DNA of 5,236 nucleotides from NCBI GenBank assembly GCA_947259435.1, contig CAMYMP010000105.1, positions 1 through 5,236 on the forward strand, in the 5' to 3' direction. This stretch comes from an uncultured Woeseiaceae bacterium (GTDB lineage Bacteria; Pseudomonadota; Gammaproteobacteria; Woeseiales; Woeseiaceae). The position numbers were made by a program, and so were the translations under genes. The notes beneath the pieces were generated by a model, which did not search any database, was not told the DNA's origin, and was given only the letters and a program-made list of their open reading frames with translations. Below, piece after piece: positions 1 to 5,186 of the stretch; the first letter of the stretch is position 1, and each line of letters opens with the position of its first letter.

Positions 1-2
1 TG

Positions 3-950
3 GCAGGGATCGCTTGCGTTTTTTTGTTGGCGGCGTGCGATAACGCGTCGGATGCGAATCGTATTGTTGGAGAACTTGCATCCGATCGTATTGAACTGAC
101 TTCCGAAGCGGCCGAACCGATTACCGAGATACTCGTTGCCGAGGGCGAAACGGTCACGCGTGGGCAGGTTCTGCTGCGGCAGGACGCCGCCCGTGCCAAC
201 GCCCGCCTCGCGGAGGCCGAAGCCGCTCTCGGTCAGGCACAGGCGCGCCTCGACGAACTGGTCCGCGGACCGCGCAGCGAACAGATCGCCGCGGCACGAG
301 CAAATGTCGAAGGGGCAAAAGACGAACTCGCGTTTCGCCGCTCCGACTTTGAACGCGTGCAGAAAATTCATGCGCGGCAACTGGCGTCGCCCGAGCTGCT
401 TGATCAGGCGGAAGCGGCTCTCGATGCCGCGCAAGCAAATGACAAGCTGCGTCGTGCACAACTGCAGGAGCTTCTGAGCGGCACAACCGTTGAAGAACTC
501 GCGCAGGCCGAAAATGCCGTCAAACAGTCGGCCGCGCGACGCGATCAAATAAAGGTCGACGTTGCACGCCATGAAATTACGGCCCCGGTCGATGGCATCG
601 TCGATAGCCGCCTGTTCGAACCCGGTGAGCGGCCGAACCCGGGCCAGGCCGTAATGGTCATGTTGCCCGACGAACAGGTTTATGCGCGCGTCTATGTGCC
701 CGAGCATTTGCGTGTGAAGGTCGTGCCAGGACTGGCTGCCAAAATCCACGTCGACGGCCTCGATCAGGCACTCGACGGTCGCGTGCGCTGGGTCGCGTCA
801 GAGGCGGCCTTCACACCCTACTACGCGCTGACGGAGAGAGACCGCAGCCATCTCACATACCTTGCGAAGGTGGATATCGCGGAGCAACGAGATCGCCTGC
901 CCGACGGCGTACCGGTCGAAGTCGAATTCATGATCGGTGACTCCGAGTGA
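3..950 (+). CDS. HlyD/YbhG-family periplasmic adaptor lipoprotein (5' partial)
   Basis: Periplasmic adaptor (membrane fusion protein) linking an inner-membrane ABC exporter to the outer envelope. The frame is open to the left edge and codons 3-35 read as a hydrophobic signal-peptide end (AGIACVFLLAA) before Cys at 36-38. LLAAC is a lipobox, so TTG at 24 lies inside the signal peptide and the true start is upstream. Counting the Cys as +1, the mature chain is 304 residues: first lipoyl half about 20-50, an Ala/Glu/Arg-rich coiled coil about 51-178, second lipoyl half about 181-210 (ITAPVDGIVDS, then PGERPNPGQ), and a beta-barrel region to about 298, with the YbhG-like FTPYYALTERDRSHLTYLAKV stretch near 259-279. 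Asp at +2 and Asn at +3 suggest inner-membrane retention under the E. coli Lol rule. It overlaps the ATPase gene by 4 nt. The substrate is unknown; no outer-membrane factor is in the window. Confidence 0.93.
   Translation, partial: AGIACVFLLAACDNASDANRIVGELASDRIELTSEAAEPITEILVAEGETVTRGQVLLRQDAARANARLAEAEAALGQAQARLDELVRGPRSEQIAAARANVEGAKDELAFRRSDFERVQKIHARQLASPELLDQAEAALDAAQANDKLRRAQLQELLSGTTVEELAQAENAVKQSAARRDQIKVDVARHEITAPVDGIVDSRLFEPGERPNPGQAVMVMLPDEQVYARVYVPEHLRVKVVPGLAAKIHVDGLDQALDGRVRWVASEAAFTPYYALTERDRSHLTYLAKVDIAEQRDRLPDGVPVEVEFMIGDSE
30..44 (+). other. Lipobox and Lol retention signal of the adaptor
   Basis: Codons 30-44 read A-A-C-D-N, preceded by Leu-Leu at 24-29. This is a classical LAAC lipobox cleaved by signal peptidase II before the Cys. 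In enterobacteria Asp at +2 makes a lipoprotein avoid the LolCDE machinery and stay in the inner membrane, and Asn at +3 strengthens this. Lipid anchoring at the inner membrane suits a partner of an ABC permease. The start of the signal peptide is outside the window, so its charged n-region cannot be checked. Confidence 0.8.
936..940 (+). promoter_or_regulatory. Ribosome binding site for the GTG-started ATPase gene
   Basis: GGTGA lies 6 nt before the GTG at 947, inside the last codons of the adaptor gene. It supports the GTG as the start. The GTG also overlaps the adaptor stop (GTGA, 947-950), a typical arrangement for translational coupling. Confidence 0.5.
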
Positions 951-1888
951 ACAGCGATCTGGCCATTCGCGCGCGCGGTCTCAGCAAACATTTCGGCAGC
1001 TTGCGGGCGGTGGACAAGCTCGATCTCGACGTGCCAAAAGCGTCAATCTACGGTTTCCTGGGCCCCAATGGCTCGGGCAAATCCACGACCATCCGAATGC
1101 TCTGCGGCTTGCTGACGCCGACCGAGGGCCGCGCCGACGTCCTTGGGTTCGCGGTGCCGGAGCACTCGAAAGAGCTGAAACCAAGAATCGGCTACATGAC
1201 GCAGAAGTTTTCACTGTTCGGCGACATGACGGCTGTCGAGAATCTCGAATTCATCGCCGAGATCTATTCGTTCCCGGCCGCAAATCGAGCCGCACGCGTC
1301 GACGAACTGCTCGAAAAGTACGACCTGACCGAGCAGCGCAAGCAGTTTGCCGGCACGATGAGTGGCGGCCAGAAACAGCGCCTCGCACTCGCCTGCGCGG
1401 TGCTGCACCATCCGGAACTTCTGTTGCTTGACGAGCCCACCAGCGCGGTCGACCCGCAAAGCCGGCGTGATTTCTGGGCCAACCTTTTTCGGCTGGCGCA
1501 AGGCGGCACGACGATCCTTGTGTCCACGCATTACATGGATGAAGCCGAGCGCTGCCACCGGCTCGCGATCCTCGACCATGGCGTCAAGGTCGCCGACGGC
1601 GCGCCTAACGAACTGCAGCAGAGCACCGGCATGCACGTCGTCGAGGTCCTGGCAGTTGACCCGTACCATGCGCAAACCGCGCTAATCGATGTTCCCCTGG
1701 TCGCGAGCGTGACCCAGCTGGGTGTGAGGCTGCGGGTGCTGATACCGGAGTCTGTCGATGACCCCGTGGCGCTCGTCGATCAGAGCCTGCAAAAACACAA
1801 CGTCGCCGCACAGAGCCGCAAGGTTGCTGCATCGCTCGAGGACGTGTTCGTCGCAGTCACTATGAAACCGAAGCAGCGTGCAGCATGA
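947..1888 (+). CDS. ABC exporter ATP-binding protein (YbhF/DrrA-like)
   Basis: Cytoplasmic ATPase that powers an ABC-2 type exporter. All nucleotide-binding motifs are intact in its 313 residues: Walker A GPNGSGKST at 39-47 (Lys45), Q-loop Gln86 in MTQKFSLF, signature SGGQKQR at 139-145, Walker B LLLLDEP at 158-164 (Glu163 catalytic), D-loop SAVD at 166-169 and switch His195 in STHYMDEAE. Residues about 230-305 form the C-terminal extension seen in DrrA/YbhF-type ATPases, ending with the usual SLEDVFVAVT. There is one nucleotide-binding domain, whereas E. coli YbhF has two in tandem, so the protein should work as a dimer. The start is GTG, fitting a GGTGA ribosome site and the domain beginning at residue 5. 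It overlaps both flanking genes by 4 nt. Drug, lipid or other substrate cannot be told from sequence. Confidence 0.95.
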   Translation: MNSDLAIRARGLSKHFGSLRAVDKLDLDVPKASIYGFLGPNGSGKSTTIRMLCGLLTPTEGRADVLGFAVPEHSKELKPRIGYMTQKFSLFGDMTAVENLEFIAEIYSFPAANRAARVDELLEKYDLTEQRKQFAGTMSGGQKQRLALACAVLHHPELLLLDEPTSAVDPQSRRDFWANLFRLAQGGTTILVSTHYMDEAERCHRLAILDHGVKVADGAPNELQQSTGMHVVEVLAVDPYHAQTALIDVPLVASVTQLGVRLRVLIPESVDDPVALVDQSLQKHNVAAQSRKVAASLEDVFVAVTMKPKQRAA

Positions 1889-2982
1889 AATCGCTCAATC
1901 GTCTTATGGCCGTCATGCGCAAAGAAGTTCGGCAAATGCGGCGCGACCGCCTTACCGCTGCCATGATCGTTGGCATACCGATCATGCAACTGCTGTTGTT
2001 TGGCTACGCGATCAATACCGACGTGCGCAACCTTTCGACGGCAATTGCCGACGAGGCCAACACTCACCTGTCACGTGAATTCGTCGCCAAGCTAAACGCG
2101 ACTCAGGTCACCAGCATCGAGTATCGCGTTAATACGGCAGCGGAACTCGAACGCATGATGCAATCCGGTGATATCTCGATCGGCGTGGCGATACCGCGTG
2201 ACTTCGACCGGCGCGTCGTTGACTCAACTCGCGCTGCGGTGCATTTGCTCGTTGACGGCAGTGATCCGACGATTGCGGGCATCGCCGAGAAGCTGCGCAG
2301 CATGCCGATTGCGTTTGATACAGACCTTACACCTCGCAAGCAACAGCTGATCGAGGTTCGTCCCTACTACAATCCGGAGCGCCGCACGCCGATCAATGTA
2401 ATCCCCGGCCTGATGGGCGTCATCCTGACGATGACGATGCTGATGTTCACCGCTGTTGCCGTCGTCCGCGAACGAGAACGGGGCAATCTCGAATTGCTGA
2501 TCAACACGCCCGTGACGTCGGCGGAACTTATGGTTGGCAAGGTACTGCCATATATCGCGATCGGGCTCGTGCAGCTTGCGCTGATACTCGTCGTCGGACG
2601 GCTCCTGTTCGACGTTCCTGTGCGCGGCAGCATCATCGACCTGTATCTCGCCGCCGGGCTGTTCATTGCTGCCAATCTGGCGCTTGGACTGTTCTTCTCG
2701 ACAGCCGTAAAAACGCAGTTTCAGGCGATGCAGGCCACATTTTTCGTGCTCATGCCGTCAATATTGCTGTCCGGTTTCGTGTTCCCGTTCGACGGCATGC
2801 CTATTGTCGCTCAGTACCTCGGTGAGGCCTTGCCGATAACACACTTCATCCGCATTACGCGCGGCATAATGCTCCGGGAAGCGACATTGGGCGACTTGCC
2901 CGGGGAACTGGTCTTTCTCGGCGTTTTCGCCGTTGTTGCAACGACGGCAGCTGCGCTAAGATTCTCGAAACGACTCGACTAA
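1885..2982 (+). CDS. ABC-2 type exporter permease (YbhS/YbhR-like)
   Basis: Inner-membrane permease of the exporter encoded with the two preceding genes. The 365 residues show the ABC-2 layout: an amphipathic, Arg-rich start (MRKEVRQMRRDR), a first membrane helix at about 22-43, a large periplasmic domain at about 44-170, then five helices at about 172-194, 222-241, 252-275, 283-302 and 340-358. After helix 2, RERERGNLELLINTPV (195-210) is the conserved cytoplasmic coupling segment that contacts the ATPase. LPITHFIRITRGIML (316-330) is the family's conserved stretch before the last helix. The ATG start overlaps the ATPase stop (ATGA), with only a weak Shine-Dalgarno, as expected for coupled translation. 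Only one permease is present, so a homodimer is likely, unlike E. coli Ybh with two permeases. A second permease upstream of the window is not excluded. The next gene on this strand is a response regulator. Confidence 0.94.
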   Translation: MKSLNRLMAVMRKEVRQMRRDRLTAAMIVGIPIMQLLLFGYAINTDVRNLSTAIADEANTHLSREFVAKLNATQVTSIEYRVNTAAELERMMQSGDISIGVAIPRDFDRRVVDSTRAAVHLLVDGSDPTIAGIAEKLRSMPIAFDTDLTPRKQQLIEVRPYYNPERRTPINVIPGLMGVILTMTMLMFTAVAVVRERERGNLELLINTPVTSAELMVGKVLPYIAIGLVQLALILVVGRLLFDVPVRGSIIDLYLAAGLFIAANLALGLFFSTAVKTQFQAMQATFFVLMPSILLSGFVFPFDGMPIVAQYLGEALPITHFIRITRGIMLREATLGDLPGELVFLGVFAVVATTAAALRFSKRLD

Positions 2983-3003
2983 TTGGGGTCGTTCTGGTCC
3001 AAT
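2982..3003 (+). repeat. Short inverted repeat between permease and regulator genes
   Basis: ATTGG at 2982-2986 and CCAAT at 2999-3003 form a 5-bp inverted repeat with a 12-nt spacer, starting at the last base of the permease stop codon. No T-run follows, so it is not a convincing terminator. It could be an operator-like dyad for the regulator gene or chance. Confidence 0.25.
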
Positions 3004-3033
3004 CAGCATCACAGCGGCCTCGCGCAATAATCT

Positions 3034-3648
3034 ATGACGCAGAATCAGGAAACAGCACCGACGGTATTTATAGTCGATGACGATCCGGCTATTCGCTTTG
3101 CCATGCAGGCTTTGATGGACTCGGTCGACATCGAGCATGAGATCTTCGCTTCCGGCGACGAATTCCTCGAGAACGTTGCGGAACAGCGCGCCGGTTGCCT
3201 CGTCCTCGATATTCGCATGCCGGGACTGGGCGGTCTCGAGTTGCAGGACGAATTGCTGCGACGTGGCAGTACCATTCCCATCATTTTCATAACCGGTCAC
3301 GGAGACGTGCCGATGGCCGTCGACGCAATGCAAAAAGGCGCGGTCGATTTCATCCAGAAACCGTTCCGCGACCAGGACCTGCTCGATCGAATTCGTGAAG
3401 CGCTAAAGACCGACCAGGAGCGCCGTGAGGAGCAGCAGAAACACGCCGAGGTCGCCGAGCGGTTGGCCCGCCTGACGAACCGCGAGCGCGAAGTATTCGA
3501 TCTCGTCGTCACCGGCAAGCCGAATAAGGTCATTGCGTATGAACTCGGCGTGAGTCAACGAACCGTGGAAATTCACCGCGCACGCGTCATGGAAAAGATG
3601 CAGGCAAGGTCATTGGCTGACCTTGTCAAAATGCACATGACCGCTTGA
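3034..3648 (+). CDS. FixJ-type response regulator, REC plus LuxR HTH (orphan)
   Basis: Transcription factor of the FixJ/NarL class, activated by phosphorylation of its receiver domain. In 204 residues the receiver spans about 10-125: acidic pocket Asp15-Asp16-Asp17, phospho-acceptor Asp59 in LVLDIRMPG, switch Thr87 in FITGHGD and Lys109 in QKPF. All key residues are present. A charged linker (about 126-145, EERR-type, Gln/Glu-rich) joins it to a LuxR/GerE helix-turn-helix at about 146-204, with LTNREREV and the recognition-helix region SQRTVEIHRARVMEKM. Wording such as GHGDVPMAVDAMQKGAVDFIQKPF is characteristic of FixJ, TtrR and TodT relatives. The start is fixed by an in-frame TAA at 3028-3030; there is no clear Shine-Dalgarno. 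No histidine kinase gene lies in the window, so the signal is unknown. It may be cotranscribed with the exporter (51-nt gap) or have its own promoter. Confidence 0.93.
   Translation: MTQNQETAPTVFIVDDDPAIRFAMQALMDSVDIEHEIFASGDEFLENVAEQRAGCLVLDIRMPGLGGLELQDELLRRGSTIPIIFITGHGDVPMAVDAMQKGAVDFIQKPFRDQDLLDRIREALKTDQERREEQQKHAEVAERLARLTNREREVFDLVVTGKPNKVIAYELGVSQRTVEIHRARVMEKMQARSLADLVKMHMTA
3605..3625. repeat. Perfect 8-bp hairpin in the 3' end of the regulator gene
   Basis: CAAGGTCA (3605-3612), loop TTGGC, then TGACCTTG (3618-3625) form a perfect stem. It lies in the codons for the last residues of the response regulator and would also fall in the 3' region of transcripts from the convergent dksA-like gene. 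No T-run follows on either strand, so a simple intrinsic terminator is unlikely. It may still shape 3' ends or RNA stability. Confidence 0.45.
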
Positions 3649-3660
3649 TTCTTGCATTGG

Positions 3661-3672
3661 CGCTTGCAAGCG
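3661..3672. repeat. 12-bp palindrome in the convergent gap
   Basis: CGCTTGCAAGCG is a perfect palindrome lying in the 33-nt gap between the convergent regulator and dksA-like genes. A CTTGC at 3651-3655 can alternatively pair with GCAAG at 3666-3670, giving a 5-bp stem with a 10-nt loop. There is no adjacent T-run. It may help separate the two converging transcripts, but this is inference. Confidence 0.35.
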
Positions 3673-3681
3673 TGACTCGCG

Positions 3682-4035
3682 CTACAGCGTGTGCGCCTTG
3701 CGATGTTCGTCAAAACGCGCGCAGTCGATACACTTCCTTGCATACGGATGCACTTCGAGACGGCCGCGATCGATCTCGGAACCGCACTCGATGCAAATGT
3801 CATATTCGCCGGCGTCGATGCGTTGCAGCGCCGCCGCTATCTTGACGATCTCCTTCCTGGCTTCGTTGCCGAGGGCGTCGACAACATCGCTGTCCTCGAG
3901 TTCTTTCGCGCGTTCCTTGGAATCCGGGTGATAACCGCGGCGCAGATTGGCCGTAATACGCTCTAGCCGCGCGCTCAGCTCTTCTTTCTTATTTTCGAGT
4001 TGTCGCCGCAGGTCGGCGTAAGAATCTTCTGGCAT
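3682..4035 (-). CDS. DksA/TraR-family C4 zinc-finger RNA polymerase regulator (short form)
   Basis: Probable RNA polymerase secondary-channel protein related to DksA, which alters promoter open complexes, often together with ppGpp. The 117 residues are shorter than E. coli DksA (151). An N-terminal helix (about 6-32) and a second helix (about 50-75) form the coiled-coil hairpin. The C-terminal zinc finger is complete, Cys81-X2-Cys84-X17-Cys102-X2-Cys105 (CIECG and KCIDC). By hand alignment the tip reads P37-D-S-K-E-R-A43, matching the E. coli DPVDRA (D71, D74, A76) with Glu41 in place of Asp74. The ATG is fixed by an in-frame TAG five codons upstream (4048-4050), and AGAGAGAA sits just before it. 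It is divergent from the uspE-like gene and convergent with the response regulator. It is likely a paralogue rather than the main DksA; which promoters it acts on is unknown. Confidence 0.9.
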   Translation of the reverse strand: MPEDSYADLRRQLENKKEELSARLERITANLRRGYHPDSKERAKELEDSDVVDALGNEARKEIVKIAAALQRIDAGEYDICIECGSEIDRGRLEVHPYARKCIDCARFDEHRKAHTL

Positions 4036-4041
4036 GGCCGA

Positions 4042-4049
4042 TTCTCTCT
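4042..4049 (-). promoter_or_regulatory. Ribosome binding site of the dksA-like gene
   Basis: On the minus strand AGAGAGAA precedes the ATG with a 6-nt spacer (TCGGCC). The in-frame stop TAG at 4048-4050 overlaps it, so no longer N-terminus is possible and this ATG must be the start. Confidence 0.55.
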
Positions 4050-4113
4050 ATAGACTCATACAATGTAAGGGCGGACGAGGCTTTCAGAAATCAGTACATC
4101 CACCTACCTCGCG

Positions 4114-4121
4114 GTACGTAA
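4114..4121 (+). promoter_or_regulatory. FixJ-box-like motif GTACGTAA
   Basis: GTACGTAA matches the FixJ consensus GTAMGTAG, as I recall it from the rhizobial literature, at seven of eight positions. A weaker version, GTAAGTCT, lies at 4198-4205 close to the uspE-like start. A FixJ-type regulator is encoded about 500 nt away. A short motif like this can occur by chance, so binding is unproven. Confidence 0.25.
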
Positions 4122-4162
4122 ATTCCACTATGCCCTAAGCATCACGCCTTATGGAAACTGTT

Positions 4163-4193
4163 TTGGCAACGGCCTACGCTTCCTTTGTATAGG
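4163..4193 (+). promoter_or_regulatory. Possible sigma-70-like promoter of the uspE-like gene
   Basis: TTGGCA (4163-4168, five of six to the -35 consensus) is followed after 19 nt by TATAGG (4188-4193, four of six to the -10 consensus). Transcription would begin near 4200, giving a leader of about 23 nt. The 19-nt spacer is longer than ideal, so the call is weak; an activator could compensate. Confidence 0.22.
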
Positions 4194-4195
4194 GA

Positions 4196-4209
4196 AAGTA
4201 AGTCTACTT
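4196..4209 (+). repeat. Small dyad just upstream of the uspE-like start
   Basis: AAGTA (4196-4200) and TACTT (4205-4209) pair around the loop AGTC. It ends 4 nt before the weak ribosome-site candidate GGGTG (4213-4217) and 13 nt before the ATG. It may be a small operator-like dyad or a leader hairpin; the stem is short and A/T-rich, so it may also be chance. Confidence 0.25.
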
Positions 4210-4222
4210 CTTGGGTGCGACT

Positions 4223-5185
4223 ATGCTTACGATCACCAAAATCCTGTCCGTCGTTGACCCGACCGCCGATGAACAACCGGCAATGCGTCGGGCTGCCTGG
4301 CTTGCCAGCAAGACCGGCGCAGAGCTCGAACTGCTGGTTTGCTACTACAATGAATACCTGAGCGGCGACCGCTTGTTCGATTCTCCGTCGCTTGAGAAAG
4401 CGCGGCACGAGGTCATGGCCAATCAGGAAAGGCATCTCGAAGAGCTTGCCGAGCCGATTCGGGCAACCGGCGTCGTCGTGACGACGACTGCGAAGTGGGA
4501 CCATCCGCTCTACGAGGGTGTCGTGCGTCACGCCATTGCGGCCGGCGCAGACATTGTGTTCAAAGACACCCATCATCACTCGGCTGTCGAACGAGCGCTG
4601 TTGACCAATACAGACTGGAACCTGATTCGCACCTGTCCCGCCCCGCTCTGGCTGGTCAAACCCCACGAGCTGGCTGAACCGCCGATCTTCGTGGCGGCTA
4701 TCGACCCGATGAACCAGCACGACAAACCGGCAGCGCTCGACGATGAGATCCTGCAGATCAGCAAGCTGTTAGGGAAAGACGTCGGCGGCCAAGTGCATGC
4801 ATTTCATTCCTACGACCCGCGCATTGCCGTCGCAACCGCCACGGCCAATGCGTATATCCCGGTTTCCCTGCCGTTCGACGAAATCGAGCAGCAGATGCAC
4901 GAGGACCACCAGAAACGATTTAGCGAAATCACGTCGTTTCACGACGTCGATGATGACCATGCGCACCTTGTCGCCGGCCTGACCCACGAAGAGTTGCCGC
5001 TGATTGCTGAGAATCTCAAAGCAGACGTCGTCGTAATGGGGGCCGTCGCGCGGAATCGGTGGAAGCGATTGTTCATCGGGGCAACGGCTGAGCGGACGCT
5101 CGAGCACCTGCCGTGTGATCTGCTGATCATCAAGCCCGACTGGTTCAAGACTCCGGTCGAAGCCAGGGAACACGAAGCGGCGTAA
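4223..5185 (+). CDS. uspE: Universal stress protein E-like, tandem UspA domains
   Basis: Cytoplasmic universal stress protein of the UspE class, two UspA folds in one 320-residue chain (E. coli UspE is 316). In E. coli such proteins affect stress survival, motility and adhesion. Domain 1 is about 1-147, starting ITKILSVVDPTADEQPAMRRA and ending TDWNLIRTCPAPLWLVKP. Domain 2 is about 153-305, ending CDLLIIKPDWFKTPVE, very close to the remembered UspE C-terminus. The nucleotide-binding loop of domain 2 is G273-x2-A276-x9-G286-A287, so the second Gly and the Ser/Thr of the canonical G-x2-G-x9-G-(S/T) are both Ala. Domain 1 has no such loop. I chose ATG 4223 because the family begins there; TTG at 4211 would add four residues, and an in-frame TAA at 4199-4201 excludes anything longer. 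It is divergent from the dksA-like gene. E. coli uspE lies beside fnr, but no fnr is seen here. Confidence 0.92.
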   Translation: MLTITKILSVVDPTADEQPAMRRAAWLASKTGAELELLVCYYNEYLSGDRLFDSPSLEKARHEVMANQERHLEELAEPIRATGVVVTTTAKWDHPLYEGVVRHAIAAGADIVFKDTHHHSAVERALLTNTDWNLIRTCPAPLWLVKPHELAEPPIFVAAIDPMNQHDKPAALDDEILQISKLLGKDVGGQVHAFHSYDPRIAVATATANAYIPVSLPFDEIEQQMHEDHQKRFSEITSFHDVDDDHAHLVAGLTHEELPLIAENLKADVVVMGAVARNRWKRLFIGATAERTLEHLPCDLLIIKPDWFKTPVEAREHEAA

Positions 5186-5186
5186 C

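Larger units (their letters stand above)
4036..4222. promoter_or_regulatory. Divergent dksA-like / uspE-like intergenic promoter region
   Basis: This is the largest non-coding stretch in the window and separates two divergent stress-type genes, so it should hold both promoters. It is visibly richer in A and T than the genes. Seen within it: TACC-TCGC-GGTA (4105-4116), GTACGTAA (4114-4121), a possible sigma-70-like promoter toward the uspE-like gene (4163-4193) and a small dyad AAGTA-AGTC-TACTT (4196-4209). I found no convincing -35/-10 pair for the dksA-like gene and no sigma-54 match. Confidence 0.6.

Noticed and set aside
24..26. TTG as start of the adaptor gene
   Set aside because: The TTG is inside the hydrophobic core of a lipoprotein signal peptide; starting there would leave only four residues before the lipidated Cys.
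1211..1675. Minus-strand open frame opposite the ATPase gene
   Set aside because: It lies entirely inside the ATPase coding region, whose motifs are intact, and its translation shows no known domain.
3020..3033. Shine-Dalgarno for the response regulator
   Set aside because: Bases before the ATG (CGCGCAATAATCT) contain no purine-rich match; the start rests on the in-frame TAA and the domain boundary instead.
4036..4140. Sigma-70 or heat-shock promoter for the dksA-like gene
   Set aside because: Candidates such as TACATT with a 17-nt spacer have only a two-of-six -35 match, and the CTGAAA/CCCTTA pair is too far from the heat-shock consensus.
4163..4181. Sigma-54-like element TTGGCA...CGCTT upstream of the uspE-like gene
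   Set aside because: The spacing between GG and GC is 11 nt instead of 10 and the -12 part does not match TTGCA.
4211..4213. TTG as start of the uspE-like gene
   Set aside because: UspE relatives begin near ATG 4223, and the TTG has no better ribosome site; it cannot be fully excluded.
4142..4720. Long minus-strand open frame opposite the start of the uspE-like gene
   Set aside because: It overlaps a gene with clear UspE homology, has no recognisable domain and is explained by the GC-rich codon pattern of the other strand.
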